64,000 nt of DNA from R-RK-3 sp031399085 (GTDB taxonomy: Bacteria; Pseudomonadota; Alphaproteobacteria; Rhizobiales; Rhodomicrobiaceae): positions 1 to 64,000 of the forward strand of contig JANNOQ010000007.1 in NCBI GenBank assembly GCA_031399085.1. The letters run 5' to 3'. The notes beneath the pieces are model-generated. The model did no database searches. It was given only the letters and a program-made list of their open reading frames with translations, and was not told where the DNA came from. Shown one piece after another: positions 1-8,434 of this stretch. Each line of letters opens with the position of its first letter. Position 1 is the stretch's first letter. The translations under genes were made by a program, and so were the position numbers.

Positions 1-373
1 CCGGCGCCGCCTCCAGGAACCGCGAGACCTCCTCGGGGCTCAGAACGATGGGAAGCTTCTGGGGTTGGCGGACGAACGGCAGATGGCTCGCGATATCGGA
101 GCGACCGAGCGTCACACGGAAGAAAAACCGCAGCCCCGAAACGGTGTTGTTCATGCTGGCCGCAGAGATGCCGTCTGAGGACAGACGAAGCTGAAAGCGG
201 CGCACATCCTCGTTGCTTGCCGTATCGGGCGAGCGGCCGAGAAAAGCAGCCAGGTTCCTGACGCCGCGGATGTAGTCGTGCTGCGTCTTCGGCCCGAAAT
301 TGCGGATCGTCATGTCTTCGATCATGCGCCAGCGCAGGAGGCTGATCGGCTTGTCCGTGCTAGGCACACTCAT
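1..373 (-). CDS. Tyrosine recombinase/integrase, N-terminal part (cut by window edge)
   Basis: The ATG at 373 reads leftwards without a stop to the window edge, giving 124 residues. The product begins MSVPSTDKPISLLRWRMIED and shows the SAM-like core-binding domain of phage-type integrases: 'RNFGPKTQHDYIRGVRNLAAF' style helices near residues 25-45, 'MNNTVSGLRFFFRVTL' near residue 80, then the usual linker 'LPIVLSPEEVSRFLEA' that leads into the catalytic domain. The catalytic R-H-R-Y residues lie outside the window. N-termini of this type are common in recombinases found beside IS91-like transposases, which I infer but cannot confirm here. It suggests that the left end of the window is mobile DNA. 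Completeness cannot be judged. Confidence 0.85.
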   Translation of the reverse strand, partial: MSVPSTDKPISLLRWRMIEDMTIRNFGPKTQHDYIRGVRNLAAFLGRSPDTASNEDVRRFQLRLSSDGISAASMNNTVSGLRFFFRVTLGRSDIASHLPFVRQPQKLPIVLSPEEVSRFLEAAP

Positions 374-503
374 GGAAAGCTGCTCTCTCAAGGGTCGCGT
401 CTTCGACAACACGATCCTGACAGACACAACGCTTCCCTCACGGCTGGGAGATACCGCGATAGCGGTTCAGTTCAATCCCCTTTCGTTAAATCGTCACTAC
501 AAC

Positions 504-3500
504 CTAGTTCAACGGGATCGTCACGGACGCCCAGCCCTCATATGCGCTGAACTGGCTTTCCCCGAGACCCTCATACGATCCGGACGCGCGCATCGAGATC
601 CCGGACCGCATCGTTAGGGTCACGCCCAATTCCACCCGGACTTGGAACCCTTTATCGTCCACATCATCGAGCCGTGCCTGCACATCGTGGCCCGCATGGG
701 TCCACACGCCTTTGATGCCGATATGCGGCTCCAGGACTGAGCCGTTCTCCAATGCAAAAGGATATCCGATCTCGGGCCCGAGGCTGATGCGCGACAGCGA
801 GATCGTCTGCTCGGGAATGTCGAAGTCCAATTCATTGATGTAGGAGAGCTGGGTTTCCTCGAAATAGGCGATCTCGGCGCTGGGCCGGAACCACAGGCGT
901 CCATAGGACCAATTGCCGGTCAGTTTGGCTGAGACGATGCTCCGGTCGGTCGAGAAATTGTCTGTGTACACGCCGAGTGGATCGATGCTGTTGTCCGACT
1001 GTCCCCAGGCCGCGCGCGCATCGAAGTACAGGTTGGGTGTCAGGCCGACGCTGATATAGGGGCCGGCCATCCAGCCATTGCCGCTGGCGCTGGTCCCGAG
1101 GGCGGCTGATCGCTCGCTGATCCAGTCTGACTGTACGAGCAGGCCGACCAGGATGGCCGGGTGGATGAGGTAATCGGCGCCTGCGTAGACAAGGCTCGCA
1201 TGCCCTTGCCGCGGTGCATTGAAATCGTCGTCTTCATAGTAGGTGATGCTGCCCTGCGCCCAGACATCGAGGCTGGACGGCGGCGCAGCATGAGCAGGTT
1301 GCAGACGTGGCAGGCCGCCAAGACCCATCCCCGTCTCTTCATCGATGGCGGCTTGATTTGCGCGCGCGGCTTCGCCGGCCTGCCGAATCTTCGCCCAGCT
1401 GGTCGCGAAGGTGAACTGGCCCATGCCATTAGCGGCGTTGCCATTGAAGCCGAGCGGATTGATGCCCATCCTCTTGCGCCGGTCCTCCGCCCGGAAGCCT
1501 TCGCCGAGGCCGATGCCCCGCGCTCTGGAGTCCTCCGCGTCCATCTTGTGAACAGGAGGTCTTGCCCCGTCAAACAGGCTTCCGCCCCCACTGCCATCGG
1601 TCAGGGGAGGATCATCGTTGTCGCTGCCGAACAGCGAGCCGGCCAGCCTCTGGTGCATCCGCGCCGTGTCCGGCGCGGATGAGGCGATCAGTCTTGCCCG
1701 ATTGCTGATAAAGCTGCGGATCGCCTTCAGCGTTGCCTGGCGGACAGCATCGACGTCCAGCAGCACGGCGGTGGTGATCGCCCCCGATGTCACGGCGAGC
1801 GCGCCGGCTTGGCCGCTTGCGGTCGCAATGCTGGAAAAGCCCCTCGCCATGACATCGGCGGCGGTCGTCGTGTAATTGCCAATGCAAGTGGTGCTGGCGC
1901 CGGGTGCCAGGGTCGTCACGGCACAGGTGATGCCACCCGCTCTCGTATCGGTGACGGAAAGCGAGGAGACCGGGACCGCGCCCGCATTGGTCACTTCGAA
2001 GCTATAGGCGATTGTCTGGCGCGGACTGGAGAATGTCGCTGGATTGGTTGTCACGACGAGGCTCAAAGCCCCAACGCCTGATGCCTGGTAGGTATAAGCC
2101 CCAGCGCCCGTCCCGCTGCCTGACGGCGTCACGACGACGATATTCACGACGCCCGCCGCATGGGCGGGTGTGAGGACTGTGATGGTGTTTGCATTGACGA
2201 TCGTTACTGCCGTCGCCGCCGCGCCGCCGAAGGTGACGCTGGTCGCGCCAGTGAAATCGGTGCCGGTGATCGTCACCAACTGTCCGCCAGCGACAGGCCC
2301 GTTATTCGGCGAGGCGGTGGCCACCGTCGGCGCTGCTGCGAATCGGAACAATCCGATCCCCTGACCCGCGCCCGCCGGCGACGTCACGGTCACATCGACC
2401 GTCCCCGCTGCGTGGGCTGGCGTCGTGGCGGTGATGGTGGTGGCGTTGACCACGGTTATGCTCGTTGCAAGCGTGCCGCCGAATTGCACCGTCGTCGCGC
2501 CGGTGAAATTGGCGCCGGTAATGGTCACGAGGGTGCCACCCGAGATGGGGCCGCTCCCCGGAGAGGCGCTCGTCACCACCGGCACGAGCGCGTAGGTGTA
2601 GAGCGCGGCGCCAGTGCCGCTGCCGCCAAAGCCGGTGACGACGATGTCAACCGTGCCGGCGGCATGCGCCGGGGTCGTGGCGGTGATCGTGGTGGCGTTG
2701 ACGACCGTCACACCCGTTGCCGCGGTGCCGCCGAAGGTAACGCTGGCCGCACCGGTAAAACCGGTCCCAGTAATGGTGACCGCCGTGCCGCCGGCAACGG
2801 ACCCTGCATTGGGTGAAACGGCAGTGACTGTGGGGGCGGCCGCATAAGTATAGAGGCCGGTCCCGATGCCGCTACCGGTTGGCGAGGTAACGATGACGTC
2901 GACGAGCCCTGCGGCATGGGCGGGCGTGACGGCAGTGATTGTGGTGCCGTTGACGATCACAAACGACGCCGCCGCCGTGCCGCCGAAGGTGACGGCCGTG
3001 GCCGTAGTGAAATTGGCGCCGGTAATCGTAACCGCCTGGCCGCCCGCAATTGGGCCGCCGGCCGGAGCTACGCTGGTTACGCCCGGCGCAAGGGCATAGG
3101 TGTAGAGGGCAACACCGGTGCCGGTGCCGCCAAAGCTCGTCACCGCGATATTGACGGGTCCGGCAGCATGGGCGGGTGTCGTTGCGGCGATGGTGGTGGC
3201 GTTGACCACAACGACAGCGGTCGCTGCGGTGCCGCCGAAGGTGACGCTGGTGGTGCCGGTAAAACCGGTGCCGGTGATCGTGACGGCCTGCCCGCCGGCG
3301 GTCGAGCCGCTGCTTGGCGTAATGCTCAGCACGGTTGGTGGCGCAGCATAGGTGTAGAGCCCGGTGCCCGTGCCAGTGCCGCCGAAGGCGGTGACGGAGA
3401 CGTCGACAAGGCCGAGGGCATGGGCCGGGGTCGTAGCGGTGATGGTGGTCGCATTGACCACGGCGACGCCGGTCGCTGCGGTGCCGCCAAAAGTCACGCT

Positions 3501-6257
3501 GGTCGCGCCGGTGAAGCCGGTGCCGGTGATGGTGACCGCCGTGCCGCCCGCGATCGGGCCGCCGGACGGCGAAACATTGGCGACGGTCGGCGCGGCGGCA
3601 TAGGTGTAGAGGCCGGTTCCCGTCCCGGTGCCGCCCGGCGTTGTGACGGAGACATCGACCACCCCAGCGGCGTGCGCCGGAGTGACCGCCGTGATGGTGG
3701 TGGCATTCACGGCAACGACGCCGGTCGCTGCAGCGCCGCCGAAGGTGACCGACGTTGCGCCGGTGAAATTGGTGCCCGTAATCGTGACTGCCGTGCCCCC
3801 GGCGACCGGACCGCCGATGGGCGCGACGCTCGTCACGGTCGGGGCTGGCTCATAGGTGTAGAGGGCGGTTCCCGTACCGGTGCCGCCGAAGCTGGTGACT
3901 GCGATGTCGACGACGCCGACCGCATGCGCCGGGGTCGTGGCGGTAATGGTCGAGGCATTGACCACGACGACCGCCGTGGCTGCCGCACCGCCGAAGGTGA
4001 CGCTGCTGGCGCCGGTGAAATTCGTGCCGGTGATGGTGACCGCCTGCCCGCCCGCCGTTGGCCCGGTGTCAGGGGTCACGCTCACGACCGTTGGCGCCGC
4101 CGCGTAGGTGTAGAGCCCGGTCCCCGTGCCGGTCCCGCCGAAGGCGGTCACGGTGACGTCGACGAGGCCGGAGGCGTGTGCCGGAGTTGTCGCGGTAATG
4201 GTGGTGCTGTTGACCACGACGACACCGGTCGCTGCGGTGCCGCCAAATGTGACGCTCGTGGTGCCGATGAAGCCGGTGCCGGTGATTGTTACCGCGGTAC
4301 CGCCCGCGATCGGCCCGCCAGCCGGAGAGACGTTTGTCACAGTCGGGGTTGCGCCGTAGGTATAAAGGCCGGTCCCGGTACCCGTACCGGCTGGCACGGT
4401 GACGGAGACATCGACCAGCCCGGCTGCGTGTACTGGCGTCACCGCCGTTATGGTGGTGTCGTTAACGACCACGACCGAAGCCGCCGCCGCGCCGCCGAAG
4501 GCGACTGATGTGGCGCCGGTGAAATTGGTGCCGGTGATACTTACGGGTGTGCCCCCGGCGACCGGACCGCCAGTGGGAGCGACGCTGGTGACCGTTGGCA
4601 ATGGCGCATAGGTGTAGATGGCTGCTCCGGTACCGATGCCTCCAAAGCCGGTCACGATGATGTCGACCAGGCCGGCCGCATGCGCCGGGGTCGTGGCGGT
4701 AATCGTCGAGGCGTTGACCACGACGATCGCCGTCGCCGCCGCGCCGCCGAAGGTGACGCTGCTCGCACCAGTGAAATTGGTGCCGGTGATTGTGACCGAC
4801 TGACCGCCGATGGTAGGGCCGATGTTGGGGGAAACGCTCGCCACGGTTGGCGGCGCCACGTAGGTGTAGAGCCCGGTACCAGTGCCGCTGCCACCGAATG
4901 CGACGACGGTGATGTCGACAGGGCCGAATGCATGCGCCGGAGCGGTCGCGGTGATTGTGGTGCTGTTAACGACGTTGAAGGTGATCGCAGCCGTGCCATC
5001 GAAAAGCACGCTGGTGGCGCCGATGAAGCCCGTACCCGTGATGGTCACCGACGTGCCGCCCGCGATCGGGCCGCCTGCTGGCGAGACGTTGGTGATGGTC
5101 GGGCCGGCGCCGTAGGTGTAAACGCCGGTCCCGGTGCCGCTACCGCTCGGCGCGATCACCGTGACATCGACAAGCCCGGCGGCATGAGCGGGAGTGACCG
5201 CCGTGATGGTGGTGGCATTAATGACGACGACCGAGGTCGCCGCCGCGCCGCCGAATGTGACTGACGTGGCCCCGGTCAGGTTAGTCCCGGTAATAGTCAC
5301 CGCAGTTCCACCGGCAACAGGGCCGCCTGCAGGCGCGACACTCGTTACCGTTGGCGCAAGGGCGTAGGTGTAGATCGCCGCGCCGGTTCCGATGCCACCA
5401 AAGCTGGTGACCACGATGTCCACGACGCCGGCGGCATGTGCCGGTGTCGTCGCGGTGATGGTCGAGCCGTTCACAACCACGACGGCGGTCGCTGCCACGC
5501 CGCCAAAGGTGACGCTGCTCGCGCCGGTGAAATTAGCGCCGCTGATCGTCACCGACTGGCCGCCGGCGGTCGGACCGACGTTTGGCGCAACGCTGGCCAC
5601 CGTAGGTGGCGCCACATAGGTGTAGATTCCGGAGCCGGTGCCGCTACCGCCAAAGGCGTTCACGGTGATGTCGACACGACCGAAGGCGTGCGCGGGGGCT
5701 ACCGCATCGATGGTGGTGCTGTTGACGACGCTGAAGCTGATAGCGGCCGTTCCATCGAACAGGACGCTGGTGGAGCCGCTGAAATTGGTGCCGGTGATTG
5801 TGACGGCCGTGCCGCCCGCTATCGGCCCGCCAGCAGGCGACACGCCCGTAACCGTCGGGGCCGCGGCGTAAAGGTACAAGTTTGTTCCTGTGCCAGTGCC
5901 GCTGGGGGTTGTGACGGTGACATCGACCGGACCGGCGGCGTGAGCAGGCGTAACAGCCGTGATGGTGGTTGGATTGATGAATACAAAGGAGGCCGCTGGA
6001 ACCCCGCCGAATTGCACGTCAGTGACGCCGGTGAAAGCAGTGCCGCTGATGGTCACCGCAGTACCTCCCGCCACTGGGCCGCCCGCGGGGGCGACCAGGG
6101 TGACGGCGGGCTGGGCGAGACTTTGCGCGCTGCTGAAAGCGCCAAAGACGATGGCGAGCAAAAGCAGCATCAGGCTGCGAGCTGCAAGAAAGCGAAGGCG
6201 AGGCTGCGCGGCGACACAACGCATGCCGCACTTATGTTGTGTCACCAGATCCTGCAT
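504..6257 (-). CDS. Giant autotransporter adhesin with 16 IPT/TIG repeats
   Basis: This 1917-residue protein starts with a long signal sequence (hydrophobic core LMLLLLAIVFGAF, cut near SLAQP, about residue 49). Residues about 50-1385 are sixteen IPT/TIG immunoglobulin-like repeats of about 84 residues, each with the GGP(V/I)AGG..VTITGT core and ending in a G(T/S)GTG..(L/I)YTY motif. A DUF11-like domain with two cysteines follows (about 1385-1500), then a charged linker. Residues about 1640-1917 look like an autotransporter beta-barrel (alternating aromatic strands, 'VWAQGSITYYEDDDF' at its start). The C-terminus is PLN rather than the usual aromatic residue. It would be exported by Sec and displayed at the outer membrane, most likely for adhesion. 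The first ATG is used here; a second Met at residue 12 is an equally good start. No operon partner is visible. Confidence 0.85.
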   Translation of the reverse strand: MQDLVTQHKCGMRCVAAQPRLRFLAARSLMLLLLAIVFGAFSSAQSLAQPAVTLVAPAGGPVAGGTAVTISGTAFTGVTDVQFGGVPAASFVFINPTTITAVTPAHAAGPVDVTVTTPSGTGTGTNLYLYAAAPTVTGVSPAGGPIAGGTAVTITGTNFSGSTSVLFDGTAAISFSVVNSTTIDAVAPAHAFGRVDITVNAFGGSGTGSGIYTYVAPPTVASVAPNVGPTAGGQSVTISGANFTGASSVTFGGVAATAVVVVNGSTITATTPAHAAGVVDIVVTSFGGIGTGAAIYTYALAPTVTSVAPAGGPVAGGTAVTITGTNLTGATSVTFGGAAATSVVVINATTITAVTPAHAAGLVDVTVIAPSGSGTGTGVYTYGAGPTITNVSPAGGPIAGGTSVTITGTGFIGATSVLFDGTAAITFNVVNSTTITATAPAHAFGPVDITVVAFGGSGTGTGLYTYVAPPTVASVSPNIGPTIGGQSVTITGTNFTGASSVTFGGAAATAIVVVNASTITATTPAHAAGLVDIIVTGFGGIGTGAAIYTYAPLPTVTSVAPTGGPVAGGTPVSITGTNFTGATSVAFGGAAAASVVVVNDTTITAVTPVHAAGLVDVSVTVPAGTGTGTGLYTYGATPTVTNVSPAGGPIAGGTAVTITGTGFIGTTSVTFGGTAATGVVVVNSTTITATTPAHASGLVDVTVTAFGGTGTGTGLYTYAAAPTVVSVTPDTGPTAGGQAVTITGTNFTGASSVTFGGAAATAVVVVNASTITATTPAHAVGVVDIAVTSFGGTGTGTALYTYEPAPTVTSVAPIGGPVAGGTAVTITGTNFTGATSVTFGGAAATGVVAVNATTITAVTPAHAAGVVDVSVTTPGGTGTGTGLYTYAAAPTVANVSPSGGPIAGGTAVTITGTGFTGATSVTFGGTAATGVAVVNATTITATTPAHALGLVDVSVTAFGGTGTGTGLYTYAAPPTVLSITPSSGSTAGGQAVTITGTGFTGTTSVTFGGTAATAVVVVNATTIAATTPAHAAGPVNIAVTSFGGTGTGVALYTYALAPGVTSVAPAGGPIAGGQAVTITGANFTTATAVTFGGTAAASFVIVNGTTITAVTPAHAAGLVDVIVTSPTGSGIGTGLYTYAAAPTVTAVSPNAGSVAGGTAVTITGTGFTGAASVTFGGTAATGVTVVNATTITATTPAHAAGTVDIVVTGFGGSGTGAALYTYALVPVVTSASPGSGPISGGTLVTITGANFTGATTVQFGGTLATSITVVNATTITATTPAHAAGTVDVTVTSPAGAGQGIGLFRFAAAPTVATASPNNGPVAGGQLVTITGTDFTGATSVTFGGAAATAVTIVNANTITVLTPAHAAGVVNIVVVTPSGSGTGAGAYTYQASGVGALSLVVTTNPATFSSPRQTIAYSFEVTNAGAVPVSSLSVTDTRAGGITCAVTTLAPGASTTCIGNYTTTAADVMARGFSSIATASGQAGALAVTSGAITTAVLLDVDAVRQATLKAIRSFISNRARLIASSAPDTARMHQRLAGSLFGSDNDDPPLTDGSGGGSLFDGARPPVHKMDAEDSRARGIGLGEGFRAEDRRKRMGINPLGFNGNAANGMGQFTFATSWAKIRQAGEAARANQAAIDEETGMGLGGLPRLQPAHAAPPSSLDVWAQGSITYYEDDDFNAPRQGHASLVYAGADYLIHPAILVGLLVQSDWISERSAALGTSASGNGWMAGPYISVGLTPNLYFDARAAWGQSDNSIDPLGVYTDNFSTDRSIVSAKLTGNWSYGRLWFRPSAEIAYFEETQLSYINELDFDIPEQTISLSRISLGPEIGYPFALENGSVLEPHIGIKGVWTHAGHDVQARLDDVDDKGFQVRVELGVTLTMRSGISMRASGSYEGLGESQFSAYEGWASVTIPLN
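2080..6110 (-). repeat. Tandem coding repeat, about 252 bp x 16, with a 756-bp higher-order period
   Basis: The IPT/TIG-coding repeats follow one another at about 252 bp (for example the conserved tyrosine-rich end recurs near 4605, 4857, 5111 and 5363). Repeats 1-12 fall into three sequence classes in strict order A-B-C, four times: A carries GGPVAGG, B carries GGPIAGG, C carries T(A/I)GGQ. Repeats 13-16 are more divergent. Such DNA is prone to copy-number change and to assembly collapse. Confidence 0.85.
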
Positions 6258-6755
6258 CGAATGCTTCCAACCTCCCCTTGCTTCCCAGGAGCAATCCCTC
6301 CATTAACGAACCCAACCGGCAGGGAACTTTCATTCAAGACTTCGCGTGAAAGACGTCATGGCATCGAGCCGGTGAGAAATTTCCTTATGCTTAAGGTCGC
6401 AACCCAGCCGCCCGATCCCGATTCGGCACAACCTTAGCGGGTGCTTTACTACGGTTTGCTTAACTCGGCGAAATGGTGAGGCAAAAACTGCGATTGGAGA
6501 AACTACGTATGTGAATCAGCGCGCAGCAACCAAGAGATCGGTGCCCAATGCTGATCCCGCGGCCAGCGTCACGCACTGCTGAAAAGACTTTTCAATCGTG
6601 GTGTTGAGGCGAATGCACGGCGCCGAAACGGGTTAGCCGTTCTTATTCAGCAGTGGTTGGGAATTGCGTTGGCGGATGGCGCAAGGCATTGAACCACGTA
6701 GGAAATGGGTGTCGAAGCCATCCTATGCGCATCATAGCTCCGAGCCACACCCGCC

Positions 6756-6959
6756 ATGATCGACAAGAGTTCGCTCAGCATTCCTTATCCAGCCGTGTCG
6801 CGCAAGAAAGTCACAGCCGCGTTTGATGGCGGGCATCTACAATCAGCGGTTCGTCGGAAAGCGAATGAGTCATGCGATCTTTGCCTGTATCCAGCAAAAC
6901 ACCGATTGATCAGACTTGGCAATCAAGCCGTCAGCCTTATTACATACTATAGTAGATAA
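6756..6959 (+). pseudogene. IS1380-family transposase remnant (N-terminal fragment)
   Basis: The first 28 codons give a stretch containing SRKKVTAAFDGG, which matches the conserved start of IS1380-family transposases ('NRKKVTAAFDGGRLSSDGG...' as I remember the family). The match is lost straight after the second glycine-containing turn. A second block around 'SCDLC' may be the displaced later motif. The rest of a transposase of about 440 residues is missing, so this is an internally deleted relic. The assignment rests on this one motif. Confidence 0.5.
6945..6954. promoter_or_regulatory. Perfect 10-bp palindrome upstream of XRE gene
   Basis: TACTATAGTA is a perfect palindrome 38 bases upstream of the XRE start codon. 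It is positioned to act as a -10 region and/or an autoregulatory operator for the small HTH protein. This is inference from position and symmetry only. Confidence 0.35.
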
Positions 6960-6992
6960 ACCTTAGAATATGTAACCGTCAGCTTAACGCGC

Positions 6993-7259
6993 ATGGATAT
7001 GCGCAAGCTGGTGGGCCGAAATTTTGCTCGATTACGCCGTGAGAAAGGGTTCACGCAGGAGCGGTTCGCGGAGGTTTCCGACTTTACGCAGCAATATCTG
7101 AGCGACCTCGAACGGGGCCTTCGCAACCCGACCATTGTCACGATTTATGAGATCGCAACAGCACTCGGCGTGAGCCATATGGAGATTGTGATGCCTCACC
7201 AGATTGAAGAGGCGGGAAACCCAATCACCGACGCGCCTCCAGTCAAAAATCTTGATTAA
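6993..7259 (+). CDS. Small XRE-family HTH transcriptional regulator
   Basis: The 88-residue product is essentially one HTH_3/Cro-C1 domain (about residues 5-62): 'GRNFARLRREKGFTQERFA' forms helices 1-2 and 'TQQYLSDLERGLRNPTI' forms the recognition helix region. No sensing domain follows, only a short polar tail. An alternative ATG lies two codons downstream (6999). It lies 53 bases upstream of the AbrB-PIN pair on the same strand and could co-regulate it, although that pair has its own operator. Stand-alone XRE proteins of this size are typical of prophage, plasmid and toxin-antitoxin settings. The target is unknown. Confidence 0.85.
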   Translation: MDMRKLVGRNFARLRREKGFTQERFAEVSDFTQQYLSDLERGLRNPTIVTIYEIATALGVSHMEIVMPHQIEEAGNPITDAPPVKNLD

Positions 7260-7276
7260 AGCGATTTGCGCCTAAG

Positions 7277-7298
7277 ATACACAAAGACCGTTGTGTAT
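7277..7298. promoter_or_regulatory. Inverted-repeat operator for the AbrB-PIN operon
   Basis: ATACACAA (7277-7284) and TTGTGTAT (7291-7298) form a perfect 8-bp inverted repeat with a 6-base spacer, ending 14 bases before the antitoxin ATG. Position and symmetry fit autorepression by the AbrB-type antitoxin, as is usual for such modules. Confidence 0.6.
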
Positions 7299-7312
7299 AT
7301 CAAGGATGCATT

Positions 7313-7546
7313 ATGCAAGTCTCTCGTTGGGGAAACAGTCTGGCGGTGCGTCTCCCCACCGCCATTGTCGAGGCCCTCGGACTGAAGGAGGGCGACGACA
7401 TCGAAATCCACGTCTTGGGTGAGAAGGTGTTGGAGGTCACGAAGACACCGTCCACGCAGGAACTGCTGGGCCGTTTGCGCAAATATCGCGGGCGCCTACC
7501 GAAAGGGTTTCGTTTCGACAGGCTGGAAGCCAATGAGCGAAGTTAA
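7313..7546 (+). CDS. AbrB/MazE-type antitoxin (SpoVT-AbrB domain)
   Basis: The 77-residue product has the swapped-hairpin SpoVT/AbrB DNA-binding domain in its first 45 residues, with the hallmark 'WGNSLAVRLPTAIVEALGL' followed by 'EGDDIEIHV'. The polar C-terminal tail (about 50-77) is the expected toxin-binding segment. It overlaps the PIN toxin gene by 14 bases, so the two are translationally coupled. It should neutralise the toxin and repress the operon through the palindrome just upstream. The domain and the partner together make the assignment firm; the exact subfamily (VapB-like or MazE-like) cannot be decided by eye. Confidence 0.9.
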   Translation: MQVSRWGNSLAVRLPTAIVEALGLKEGDDIEIHVLGEKVLEVTKTPSTQELLGRLRKYRGRLPKGFRFDRLEANERS

Positions 7547-7940
7547 GCCGTTCTTCGACACCAATATCTTGCTCTATCTGTTATCGGACGAAGACGGCCG
7601 CGCCGACACGGCGAATGGCTTGTTGCAGTCGGGCGGCGTGGTCAGCGTGCAGGTCTTGAACGAATTCGCAAGCGTGGCGAAACTCAAGCTCGGCATGGAC
7701 TGGGAGGAGATTGCGGATATCCTCGATGTGGTGAAAGCCGTCTGCAGCGTGGTACCGGTGGCCATCGACACCCATGAACTCGGGATTTCGATCGCGAGGC
7801 GGTACGGCTTTACGGTCGATGACGGTATGATCTGGGCCGCCGCCCTTCTGACCGGATGTCCGGTGCTTTACTCTGAGGATATGCAGAACGGCTTCGTCAT
7901 TGATGGTACCGTGTTGCGAAATCCTTATGCGGAGAGTTGA
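7533..7940 (+). CDS. PIN-domain toxin (VapC-like ribonuclease)
   Basis: The 135-residue product is a single PIN domain. The acidic residues expected to bind Mg/Mn are visible: D9 in FFDTNILLY, E44 in VLNEFAS, D97/D98 in TVDDGMIWAA and D116 in YSEDM. The length matches VapC-type toxins. The start at 7533 was chosen because it gives the canonical PIN N-terminus and overlaps the antitoxin gene; longer in-frame versions begin with sequence that does not fit the family. Toxins of this family cleave RNA, often tRNA, when the antitoxin is degraded. All expected residues are present, so it looks functional. Confidence 0.9.
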   Translation: MSEVKPFFDTNILLYLLSDEDGRADTANGLLQSGGVVSVQVLNEFASVAKLKLGMDWEEIADILDVVKAVCSVVPVAIDTHELGISIARRYGFTVDDGMIWAAALLTGCPVLYSEDMQNGFVIDGTVLRNPYAES

Positions 7941-7969
7941 CACCCCCCGCACCTCTGCGTATCGCCTGA

Positions 7970-8388
7970 TTTGGCGCATTATTTCTGCATGTACGGGCTG
8001 AGCACCAAAAGGACGTCAACGGCGTCATCGACATCCTTCGCCGCAACGAAGCCATTTTTGAAGCAAGCGTCATCGATGTCGGCACGCATAATCAAACTGC
8101 CGTTCTGGAGTACCGCGACTGGCCGCCTACATGGAACGCACCTTGGAGCGGTTCAACACCAAAGGCCAAAACTCCTTGGGTCAGGAAAACTCCAAAAGCC
8201 TTCAGCTCTCGGGCCGGAATAGTCAAACAGCGGACAATGGGCACCTGCCGCGTCCACTACCGAGAGAGGTTTGCGGCGGAACGGAGCCCAACCTTCAAAG
8301 CGGCCCTTCGGGGCTGCTCCATCGAGCGGCCCGATCTGGCCCTTAAGCGACTCTCGAACCTCGCCGCCCGCGACGGAGAAAATGCGGT
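7970..8388 (+). other. Open frame cut by the IS1182 insertion, possible gene remnant
   Basis: Between the PIN gene and the left IS end one frame stays open from the stop at 7967-7969 into the element. It begins without a convincing start codon, reads ...RAEHQKDVNGVIDILRRNE... and has codon use like a real gene. I do not recognise the product. It may be the truncated 5' or middle part of a gene into which the IS inserted; it may also be chance openness in GC-rich DNA. Confidence 0.3.
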
Positions 8389-8404
8389 CAGACTGTGTGA
8401 AAAC
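8389..8404 (+). repeat. IS1182 left inverted repeat
   Basis: CAGACTGTGTGAAAAC lies 30 bases before the transposase ATG and pairs with 9918-9933 at 14 of 16 positions. Confidence 0.7.
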
Positions 8405-8434
8405 CGCGGATCATGGCAACGCGGGAGGTTTTCC

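Larger units (their letters stand above)
6258..6992. other. Intergenic stretch between autotransporter and XRE gene
   Basis: About 735 bases separate the autotransporter start from the XRE regulator. Apart from the IS1380-like remnant (6756-6959) and the short palindrome at 6945-6954 I see no gene, RNA or clear terminator. The divergent promoters of both flanking genes should lie here. The base composition is less GC-rich than the neighbours, as expected for a scar of past insertions. Confidence 0.5.

Noticed and set aside
2916..4508. Long plus-strand open frame of 530 codons opposite the autotransporter
   Set aside because: It reads as an Arg/Gly/Asp low-complexity chain caused by the repeat on the other strand; it has no start site or domain. 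The same applies to 5436-6437 and the many frames of about 75 codons there.
2080..6110. Periodic repeats considered as CRISPR or minisatellite
   Set aside because: The period of 252 bp is far too long for CRISPR, and the repeats translate in one frame into IPT/TIG domains.
7971..8222. Short plus-strand frame after the PIN gene
   Set aside because: Starts with TTG, has no ribosome site and no recognisable content; a different frame has the better codon use.
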